Below, piece by piece: positions 1 to 5,559 of a DNA stretch of 8,376 nt (its first letter is position 1; the number at the start of each line of letters is the position of its first letter). The DNA is from JAQGHB01 sp036384495 (GTDB lineage: Bacteria; Patescibacteriota; Saccharimonadia; Saccharimonadales; UBA4665). The notes under the pieces are model-generated. The model worked only from the letters and a program-made list of their open reading frames with translations. It was not told the origin of the DNA and did no database searches. The DNA is taken from NCBI GenBank assembly GCA_036384495.1, contig DASVMD010000046.1, positions 1 to 8,376 of the forward strand, in the 5' to 3' direction. A program made the translations under genes and the position numbers.

Positions 1-905
1 TTACCCTCACGGATAATGTTGCGCCCGGCTGGTGTAGCCACTAAGATTTCAGCTGCAGCAACACGTCCACCACCGATGGTAGGCACTAGGCGCTGGGAGG
101 TAATGGACATCAAAATATTGGACAGCTGAGCGCGGATCTGCGGTTGCTGGTGCGGTGGGAAGACGTCAATCATACGGTCGATAGACTGGGCGGCGCTGTT
201 GGTGTGCAGCGTGGCGAACACCAGGTGACCGGTTTCGGCGATGGTGATGGCGCTAGCGATGGTTTCCAGGTCGCGCATCTCGCCCACCAGTACAACGTCG
301 GGATCTTCGCGCAGCGCAGAGCGCAGCGCGGCACTAAAACTGTAGGTGTCGTAGTGGACTTCGCGTTGTACGATCACCGATTTTTGCGATTTGTGGGTGA
401 ACTCGATCGGATCTTCGATGGTCACGATGTGCATGGCTTTTTCCATGTTAATCTTGTGGACCAGCGCTGCCAGCGTAGTGGACTTACCGGAGCCGGTTGG
501 GCCGGTGACCAGCACCAAACCGCGCGGATAATCAGCGAATTTATTGACGATAGCTGGCAGGCCAAGCTGCTCGATAGTCAGAATTTCGTTAGGTATAAGA
601 CGCAAGGCAGCGGCCATGTTGCCTCGTTCGTGGAAGGCGTTGACACGGAAACGACCGAGGTCGCCGTAGGCAAAGCTAAAGTCGAATTCTTTGTCTTTGA
701 GGAGGATTTGCTTCTGATCTTCGTCTAAAATAGCAAAAATCAGGGCTTCGATGGCCTCTTCGTTCAAGACATCGGCTCCGGTAATTGGCGTTAGGGCGCC
801 GTCGACGCGCAGCATGGGCGGCAAACCAACCTGGATGTGCAAATCCGAGGCTTTCTTTTTAATAACTTCGTCGAGTAAGACCTCGATCCTTGGCTGTGCC
901 TGCAT
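1..905 (-). CDS. pilT: PilT, type IV pilus retraction ATPase (C-terminal end cut off by window edge)
   Basis: This is the cytoplasmic hexameric ATPase that drives depolymerisation of type IV pili. Reading the minus strand from ATG at 905 gives 301 codons with no stop before the window edge. Seen in the protein: an N-terminal PilT/PAS-like domain starting with the typical KKxASDLHI stretch (about residues 17-24), Walker A GPTGSGKST (135-143), Asp box TIEDPIE (162-168), Walker B DPDVVLVGEMRD (201-212), and His box TGHLVFATLHTNSA (225-238). Near the edge, AGRNIIRE (293-300) sits where PilT proteins carry the AIRNLIRE motif linked to retraction. GEMRD and this motif favour PilT over PilB or GspE. 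PilT is usually 340-370 residues, so some 40-60 residues are missing. The start is supported by a Shine-Dalgarno sequence and by alignment with the usual PilT N-terminus. It follows pilB by 25 bases and is probably co-transcribed. No cysteines are present in the visible part. Confidence 0.96.
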   Translation of the reverse strand, partial: MQAQPRIEVLLDEVIKKKASDLHIQVGLPPMLRVDGALTPITGADVLNEEAIEALIFAILDEDQKQILLKDKEFDFSFAYGDLGRFRVNAFHERGNMAAALRLIPNEILTIEQLGLPAIVNKFADYPRGLVLVTGPTGSGKSTTLAALVHKINMEKAMHIVTIEDPIEFTHKSQKSVIVQREVHYDTYSFSAALRSALREDPDVVLVGEMRDLETIASAITIAETGHLVFATLHTNSAAQSIDRMIDVFPPHQQPQIRAQLSNILMSITSQRLVPTIGGGRVAAAEILVATPAGRNIIREG

Positions 906-911
906 TACTCC

Positions 912-920
912 CACCTCTCC
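912..920 (-). promoter_or_regulatory. Ribosome binding site of pilT
   Basis: The minus strand reads GGAGAGGTG upstream of ATG at 905. The GAGG core lies 8 bases before the start codon, and a second purine run (GGGAG) lies closer. It falls wholly within the 25-base gap after the pilB TAA stop, so pilT has its own initiation signal and does not rely on coupling with pilB. No promoter is seen in this short gap. Confidence 0.7.
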
Positions 921-930
921 GTGTTATTCA

Positions 931-2736
931 TTATGCGTTTTCCTCGGCCGCTACGCGGTTTACTTCGGCCAGGGTTGTCCGACCGTCGAGCGCTTTGAGG
1001 TAACCGTCTTGCCGCATACTGACCATTCCTTCGGCTTCGGCAGCTTTTTGAATTTCACTGCTCGTCGCTCGCTTCATGATTAATCCCTGGATCGCTTCGG
1101 AAACCTCAAATACCTCGTACAAGCCCATTCGACCCTTGTAGCCGCCAGGTGTTTCGGCACTATCGGTACCCTTAGTTAAAGTATAAGCGGTTTGGCTCAG
1201 TAAGGGCAAGCTTTTATACCCAAAATCATCGGCAGCGGCTTGCATGGCGCTGTCATCGGCCGGCAAAATGCCCTTCAGGACTGACTGAATTGCCGCCGTT
1301 TCAGCCTCCGAGGACTGGTAGGTTTCCTTGTTGTCGCCGATACGCCGTACCAGGCGCTGGCCGATCACCGTTCGGACGGTGCTGGCGATCAGGAACGGCT
1401 CAACGCCCATATCAAGCAAACGAGGCAGAATGCCGGCGGCGCTATTGGTGTGCAGCGTACTAAACACGAGGTGCCCAGTTAGAGCTGCCTGCACCGCCAG
1501 TTGAGCGGTTTCTTTGTCACGGATCTCACCGACCATCACCACATTGGGGTCCTGGCGCAAAATGCTGCGCAGACCAGAGGCAAAGGTCAGGCCGACTTCG
1601 GCGTTAACCTGGATCTGATTAATGCCGTCCATCTTGTACTCGACAGGATCTTCGAGCGTAACAATATTAATACTATCGTTCTTGATCTCCTGTATGAGCG
1701 CATACAGCGATGTTGACTTACCAGAACCAGTCGGCCCGGAGGTCAGAATCATGCCATTAGACTGTTTGAGGCCTTCGCGGATCGTTCTGAGGGCTCGGCC
1801 GGTGTAGCCCATGGACTCCAACTTGAGCGTGGTACCCGTTTTGTCGAGCAAACGAATCACTACCTGCTCGCCCCACACCACTGGCGCGATGGCAATACGC
1901 AAGTCAATGGCCTTGTCATCGACCATCACTGTAAACTGGCCGTCCTGCGGGATGCGGTGCTCGTCAATCTTTAAGTTAGATAAGATTTTGATACGAGAGA
2001 TCAGTGCCGGCTCGGTGTTTTTGGGCAAACGCATAATTTCGCGCAGCACGCCGTCGACGCGGCAACGCACCTTGAGCTCTTTTTCGAGTGGTTCAATATG
2101 CACGTCGCTGGCACGGTTGCGGGCGGCGAATTCCAAAATGGCCGACAGCGCCTTACTGATCGGTGAATCCTGGACAATGGTTTTGACATTGCCAGCGGCC
2201 GTGCCACCCTTTTGGCCCTTGGCATCGGCGGGCGCGACTTCCTCGTCGGCCACCAGTGGCTCTCGAAAGGCTTCTTGCATCTGAGTATCAAGCCGAGCCG
2301 TGTACTGCTGCAATACCTGTCGGATGCCAGCTTCGCTAGCCAGATACACCTTAAGTGGCCGGCCGATGCGGTTGCTCAGGTAATCCACGGCTTGGACGTT
2401 ATCGGCATCCAGCATGGCCACCACCAAGCGGTGTTGCATCTCGCCCAAAGGTACTGCCATGTAGCGCTCGGCAATATCTTGCGGCAACAGTGCCAGCACC
2501 GACGGGTCAATCTTGGCAGAGGTCAAATTTACATAAGGAACTTGAGTGATTTGGGCGTTAGCTTTGGTGAGCTGCTCTTCGGTGATAAGACCATTTTTGA
2601 TCATATAACTGATCAGCGGCTCGTTTTTGGCCTTGGCGGCCTGCTTGGCCTCAGCCAGCTTGCTGGCCGTGAGCATACCGGTAGAAACCAGCGTATCCTG
2701 CATCTGTTGTTCGGTTGTGGGGGTTAAAACACTCAT
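931..2736 (-). CDS. pilB: PilB/GspE-family type IV pilus extension ATPase lacking the zinc motif
   Basis: This is the cytoplasmic motor ATPase that powers pilin polymerisation (601 residues, a usual length is about 560-600). The N-terminal half holds a T2SSE_N/MshEN-like domain (about 40-145), but the usual RLG of its first motif is replaced by NEP, so c-di-GMP binding is uncertain. A charged linker (about 155-182) follows. The motor domain begins near 186, with RASDVHIEP (208-216) and the arginine-finger region HRIPQDGQF (260-268). Walker A is GPTGSGKST (334-342), Asp box TLEDPVE (360-366), Walker B DPNVVMVGEIRD (396-407), and His box TGHLVFSTLHTNSA (420-433). Oddly, both CxxC pairs of the family's zinc-binding motif are missing: RRIGDNKETY (464-473) and KGTDSAETPGGYKGR (522-536) stand where the cysteines should be. 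The only cysteine in the protein is C225. The start has an AAGGGA Shine-Dalgarno and follows the small membrane protein by 27 bases. The motor's partner PilC is not in the window. Confidence 0.96.
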   Translation of the reverse strand: MSVLTPTTEQQMQDTLVSTGMLTASKLAEAKQAAKAKNEPLISYMIKNGLITEEQLTKANAQITQVPYVNLTSAKIDPSVLALLPQDIAERYMAVPLGEMQHRLVVAMLDADNVQAVDYLSNRIGRPLKVYLASEAGIRQVLQQYTARLDTQMQEAFREPLVADEEVAPADAKGQKGGTAAGNVKTIVQDSPISKALSAILEFAARNRASDVHIEPLEKELKVRCRVDGVLREIMRLPKNTEPALISRIKILSNLKIDEHRIPQDGQFTVMVDDKAIDLRIAIAPVVWGEQVVIRLLDKTGTTLKLESMGYTGRALRTIREGLKQSNGMILTSGPTGSGKSTSLYALIQEIKNDSINIVTLEDPVEYKMDGINQIQVNAEVGLTFASGLRSILRQDPNVVMVGEIRDKETAQLAVQAALTGHLVFSTLHTNSAAGILPRLLDMGVEPFLIASTVRTVIGQRLVRRIGDNKETYQSSEAETAAIQSVLKGILPADDSAMQAAADDFGYKSLPLLSQTAYTLTKGTDSAETPGGYKGRMGLYEVFEVSEAIQGLIMKRATSSEIQKAAEAEGMVSMRQDGYLKALDGRTTLAEVNRVAAEENA

Positions 2737-2763
2737 GCTACGTCCCTTGCTTGCCTGCGCGGC

Positions 2764-3012
2764 TTACTGCGCGCCGCTAAACGGATCGGGATTCGCATTT
2801 TGGCCAATGGTGATGGTTTTTGTTGGGTCAAAGGCATTCTTGTTGAAATAGCGGCTATCTGGCTGTGGGAAATCGGCGGTAATTGGCTGTACGACCTCAG
2901 CTTTTTGGCCATGGCTCGACGGCGACCCGAAAATAGCATTGGAAACCACCAGCGAAATCACGGCGCTGACAATCACAATCACTGCGATTAGGGCGATATC
3001 TTTACGCTTCAT
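2764..3012 (-). CDS. Small single-span membrane protein in the pilP position of the pilus operon
   Basis: This 82-residue protein is not one I can assign to a named family. It has a short basic cytoplasmic tip (MKRKD), one hydrophobic segment at about residues 6-28, and a roughly 54-residue extracytoplasmic tail rich in Pro, Asn, Asp and Phe (for example DSRYFNKNAFDPTKT at 52-66 and NPDPFSG at 74-80). There is no cysteine, hence no lipobox, and no pilin-type GFxxxE cleavage site. It therefore does not resemble PilP, although it lies exactly where pilP follows pilO in diderm operons. It overlaps the pilO stop by 4 bases (ATGA) and has a near-perfect Shine-Dalgarno inside the pilO end, which argues strongly that it is a real translated gene. 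Inference: an accessory subunit of the PilM-N-O platform, perhaps contacting PilO or the cell wall. Two overlapping frames in this stretch (minus 2733-2939 and plus 2800-2991) have no such support. Confidence 0.82.
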   Translation of the reverse strand: MKRKDIALIAVIVIVSAVISLVVSNAIFGSPSSHGQKAEVVQPITADFPQPDSRYFNKNAFDPTKTITIGQNANPDPFSGAQ

Positions 3013-3686
3013 TTGACCTCCTTGCTGGTGATATTCACCGTTTTGCCAGGCTGATAGAATGTGTGCGCAGTAATACTTACCGTCATGTCAGTGGCACCAC
3101 CAGTGATATCCAGCGTATCAATCGGCATCGGTCGAATTGAACTCTGCAGCGCTGCAACCAACTGTTGCACCGAACTGTAATTGGCGTTGCTGACCGTAAA
3201 GGTAAATGGCATAGGCACCGCCGTTGGGCTTGGGCTGGAGACATTGGTTTGTTGGGCGATTTGGTCATCGGTACCGCTGATGCCGGTGGCTTTTAGCTGA
3301 CGATCTTGCAAGATTTTTTCGAGGCTGGAAGTCAGCGCCGGGAAGTCGTACGAGCTTGGCAGCGCATCCAGGATAATCTTGGAGTTAGAACCGTCGTTGT
3401 CGCCGCCGCCGTCTTTGGTGCCTCCAATCACGTTTGTGGAAGTTGAGTCAAAAGCTTTGTACGAAGTCACCAGATTATTAAAGGCGTCAAGATTCTTCTG
3501 CAGTTGGTGGTGAGCCTTCTCTTTTTGCGTAATCACCTTGGATTGGTACCTCGTATTACTCCACACAGCCTTGGTAGCCACCAAACAAAAGACGCTAATA
3601 AAGGCCGCTATGCCCACCACAATCACGATTTGGGCGTTAGCCTTACTGATGGCGATTCGCTTGGTCGATAACTCTGGACGCGCCAT
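3009..3686 (-). CDS. pilO: PilO-like inner-membrane alignment protein
   Basis: This 225-residue bitopic membrane protein has the PilO layout. It has a short cytoplasmic N-terminus with basic residues, a transmembrane segment at about 19-41, a heptad-like helical stretch at about 46-80, a Gly/Asp-rich loop (GGTKDGGGDNDG, 88-99), and a C-terminal alpha/beta region (about 105-220) that should lie outside the membrane. In other bacteria PilO pairs with PilN through a ferredoxin-like fold to link the cytoplasmic PilM ring to the outer parts of the pilus machine. Sequence identity to textbook PilO is too low to judge by eye, so the call rests on topology, size and order: it directly follows pilN and precedes the small protein in pilP position. 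Its start overlaps the pilN stop by one base (TAATG), preceded by GGGAG. A Ser/Thr/Pro-rich insert near 155-168 could be a flexible loop. The single cysteine, C34, lies in the membrane span. Confidence 0.85.
   Translation of the reverse strand: MARPELSTKRIAISKANAQIVIVVGIAAFISVFCLVATKAVWSNTRYQSKVITQKEKAHHQLQKNLDAFNNLVTSYKAFDSTSTNVIGGTKDGGGDNDGSNSKIILDALPSSYDFPALTSSLEKILQDRQLKATGISGTDDQIAQQTNVSSPSPTAVPMPFTFTVSNANYSSVQQLVAALQSSIRPMPIDTLDITGGATDMTVSITAHTFYQPGKTVNITSKEVK
3016..3023 (-). promoter_or_regulatory. Strong ribosome binding site of the small membrane protein
   Basis: The minus strand reads AAGGAGGT, a full match to the anti-Shine-Dalgarno consensus, encoded inside the last codons of pilO. 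Only 4 bases separate the GGAGG core from the ATG at 3012. It fixes the start of the 82-residue protein and is the strongest Shine-Dalgarno in the window, suggesting that this small protein is made at a high rate relative to its neighbours. Confidence 0.8.
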
Positions 3687-4387
3687 TAGTTGCTCCCTTT
3701 CGTGGTGCCCGAGCCGGCCTGGAACAGATCGGTTGGCGAATTAATAGCCGAACGGGTGGTGGTAACTTTAGGCACCGTTAGTTTTACTTTTTTGGTAACG
3801 TCGAAAATGTTCGGGTCGTAGTTAAAGCTAATCGAATAGCTAGCCGGATTGCTGCCACTGCTGGTCGTGGCGCTCAAGCCAAAGCTGTTAAGCACAACGT
3901 TGGTAAATGCCGGCGTTTGGGTGGTGTCGTCATCGGTGGTGTATTTTGTAAATTTGAGCGTGTCGACATACTGGTTGACTGTGCTCAGGGCATCCGTTCC
4001 ACCGCTGACCGTGACTGACTGAGTGGTAAAATCAGCGCTAAAGTGGCTGATACTGACCTTGGCCGGCGTAACGTCGTTGAGATAATTAAACAGGTTTGAA
4101 GCTGCCGGCTTGGCGGCGTGCAGTGCCGTCAGGCTTTGCAACTGGTTTTGAACGGTCAAAATTTTGTCGATTTGCGGCTTATGCTTAAGTTGTGAAGTCT
4201 CGGCAGCAATATCGGCGTTAACGTCGTTGAGGTGCTTTTTTTGAAAGCCCTGGTAGGCTAGCATGAAACCCAGCAGGACCACGGCAGCCATGGTCACCAG
4301 CGCCGAAATCGTAAACATCAGGCGGCGGCTGCGCTGCGCCTTGATGTAGTCCATTTTAACGGTTGGTAACAGGTTAAACTCAATCAT
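3686..4387 (-). CDS. pilN: PilN-like inner-membrane protein with PilM-binding NLLP motif
   Basis: This 233-residue bitopic protein starts MIEFNLLP, which carries the NLLP motif at residues 5-8; in Thermus and Pseudomonas the equivalent INLLP segment docks into a groove of PilM. A basic stretch (KAQRSRR, 16-22) precedes the membrane span at about 24-45, then come a helical stretch (about 47-90) and an extracytoplasmic alpha/beta region (about 95-205). The last 25-30 residues (from about 205) are a Ser/Thr/Gly/Asn-rich tail that looks disordered and is longer than usual. The ATG overlaps the pilM stop by 4 bases (ATGA), so the two partners are probably made by coupled translation. A GGAG lies about 8 bases upstream of the start, within pilM. 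No cysteines are present. Confidence 0.9.
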   Translation of the reverse strand: MIEFNLLPTVKMDYIKAQRSRRLMFTISALVTMAAVVLLGFMLAYQGFQKKHLNDVNADIAAETSQLKHKPQIDKILTVQNQLQSLTALHAAKPAASNLFNYLNDVTPAKVSISHFSADFTTQSVTVSGGTDALSTVNQYVDTLKFTKYTTDDDTTQTPAFTNVVLNSFGLSATTSSGSNPASYSISFNYDPNIFDVTKKVKLTVPKVTTTRSAINSPTDLFQAGSGTTKGSN

Positions 4388-5424
4388 GACGAACGCTCCG
4401 CAAGGCCCACGGCCACACCAAACTGGTTAGAAATTGCCAGCAGTTCGTTTTGGCGATCGCGACTGAACATCACATTGCGCCAAGCATTGCCGATTTCCAC
4501 GTTGGTGCCAAATTTATTAGCCAAATACAGTGGGAATTCCGGCACTACCGATGCGCCGCCGGTCACAATAATACGTTCAATTTTAGTGCCGTTATAGCGA
4601 GTCTGGAAGAACTTAATAGATTTCTCAATTTCAACGGTTAACAGATCAACGGTACCGGTGATCGCCTGGAAGACCTGCCCTTCCAGCTTCTCTTTGCTGA
4701 GGCCAAATTTGAACACAAATTGTTCGGCCTGCTTCTCGTCGATATTCAGGTTTTGCGTGGCAGCGCGGATAATTGCCTCTGTGCCGGTCGGAATGCTACG
4801 CGTTAAATGCGGCACGTCGCCCATCATAACTACTAGGTCCGTGGAGCGGCGTCCAACGTCGAGCAGCAGCTGCGCAGATTGGTCAGGCACCGCCAAGGCA
4901 CGGGCCATGGCCAGGTTATCTGGTTCAAAGGCGATCACGTTAAGGCCGATTGCTTCTAACATATCCAGCCGATCCTCGACGAATTTGTTCGGCACACTGC
5001 TGAGCAAGATTTCTTGCTTGGTTTTGTCGCTCGGCGAATCACCAATCAGCGCCCAGTCAATTTTTGATTCAGCTAAGGGCGTCGGAATCAATGCGTCAGC
5101 CTGCAGCGGAATCGATTTGGCCAGTTCGCTTGCCGGCAAACGATCGACATCGGCCACAGTAGTAAACACACGGCTCGAAGGAATGCCCACGGCCACGTTG
5201 CGGGTGCTCACTTTGGCCTGGCTGACGAGCTGGGCAATAGTCTGCGACAGCTTTTGCTGATCGGCCTTGGATTCGCTGAGAGAAATCGTGCCATCAATTG
5301 GCAAGTAGGCGTATTTAGTGAGCGTGCGGGCGTTGCCGCTGCCGCTCAACTCGACCAGCCTGATAGCCGTGCTACCAATATCAAGGCCAAAGAAACCGTT
5401 TATACCGCTTATCAGTGCGCTCAT
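4384..5424 (-). CDS. pilM: PilM, actin-like type IV pilus assembly ATPase
   Basis: PilM forms the cytoplasmic ring of the pilus platform and binds the N-terminal tail of PilN. This 346-residue protein has the normal length and the actin/FtsA/PilM nucleotide-binding motifs in order. Phosphate 1 is FFGLDIGSTAIRLVEL (11-26), phosphate 2 is LLLDVGRRSTDLVVM (186-200), and the adenosine motif is IIVTGGASVVPEF (285-297). The 1C-like subdomain region includes KSIPLQADALIP (103-114), close to the IPFELDEALP-type stretch of other PilM proteins. It is the first gene of the overlapping pilM-pilN-pilO-small protein set and follows a 116-base intergenic region with candidate promoters. The ATG at 5424 puts the phosphate 1 motif near the N-terminus as expected; its Shine-Dalgarno (GGGGC) is weak. 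The TGA stop lies within the pilN start, showing that UGA is a stop here. No cysteines. Confidence 0.95.
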   Translation of the reverse strand: MSALISGINGFFGLDIGSTAIRLVELSGSGNARTLTKYAYLPIDGTISLSESKADQQKLSQTIAQLVSQAKVSTRNVAVGIPSSRVFTTVADVDRLPASELAKSIPLQADALIPTPLAESKIDWALIGDSPSDKTKQEILLSSVPNKFVEDRLDMLEAIGLNVIAFEPDNLAMARALAVPDQSAQLLLDVGRRSTDLVVMMGDVPHLTRSIPTGTEAIIRAATQNLNIDEKQAEQFVFKFGLSKEKLEGQVFQAITGTVDLLTVEIEKSIKFFQTRYNGTKIERIIVTGGASVVPEFPLYLANKFGTNVEIGNAWRNVMFSRDRQNELLAISNQFGVAVGLAERSS

Positions 5425-5437
5425 AATCTAGCCCCAA

Positions 5438-5489
5438 TTGTATCATAAGCGCTTTGATCTGCTACTGGTAACGTCAATGTTTGTATCAT
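5438..5489. repeat. Short direct repeat in the intergenic region before pilM
   Basis: The 9-base word ATGATACAA (minus strand) occurs at 5489-5481 and again at 5446-5438, 43 bases apart, or about four helical turns. The second copy overlaps the candidate -10 element of the pilM promoter. The remainder of the 116-base gap (5425-5540) shows no gene, no RNA and no clear terminator hairpin, so read-through from the upstream gene into pilM remains possible. Confidence 0.45.
5442..5471 (-). promoter_or_regulatory. Candidate sigma70-type promoter of the pilM operon
   Basis: On the minus strand, -35 TTACCA (5471-5466) and -10 TATGAT (5447-5442) are separated by 18 bases and would start transcription about 10 bases before the pilM ATG, giving a very short leader. 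The -10 matches consensus at five of six bases, the -35 at four of six. The -10 also overlaps an imperfect inverted repeat on the plus strand, ATCATAAGCGCTTTGAT (5442-5458), that might be an operator. Both are pattern matches only, with no transcript evidence. Confidence 0.4.
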
Positions 5490-5530
5490 GCCCACCCGAG
5501 TTGTTTGTCTGTTATTCCTGTTATGTTTTT

Positions 5531-5559
5531 ACTATACCACCTATAGCACCGGCGGTAAA
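5531..5559 (-). promoter_or_regulatory. Weak alternative promoter at the end of the giant protein gene
   Basis: TTTACC (5559-5554) and TATAGT (5536-5531) on the minus strand are spaced by exactly 17 bases. The -35 part lies in the last codons of the upstream gene. The match is moderate and could be chance; it would give a longer leader of about 100 bases for pilM. Confidence 0.25.

Noticed and set aside
144..728. 194-codon plus-strand open frame opposite pilT
   Set aside because: Fully antisense to a well-conserved PilT with intact motifs; its translation shows no recognisable domain and mirrors PilT codons.
1811..2727. Overlapping plus-strand open frames opposite pilB (157 and 171 codons)
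   Set aside because: They lie opposite conserved PilB regions, lack convincing ribosome binding sites and have no domain features.
2733..2939. 68-codon minus-strand frame overlapping the small membrane protein
   Set aside because: The 82-residue frame has a full Shine-Dalgarno, an ATGA overlap and a membrane segment; this alternative has only an Arg/Ser-rich translation.
4658..5260. 200-codon plus-strand open frame opposite pilM
   Set aside because: Antisense shadow of PilM; Ser/Arg-rich translation without motifs.
5472..5477. TTGACG as the -35 box of the pilM promoter
   Set aside because: It matches the consensus well, but lies 24 bases from the TATGAT -10 candidate, too far for a normal sigma70 promoter, and no -10 is found at 16-18 bases.
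5425..5540. Rho-independent terminator after the giant protein gene
   Set aside because: No GC-rich hairpin followed by a T run is seen on the minus strand.
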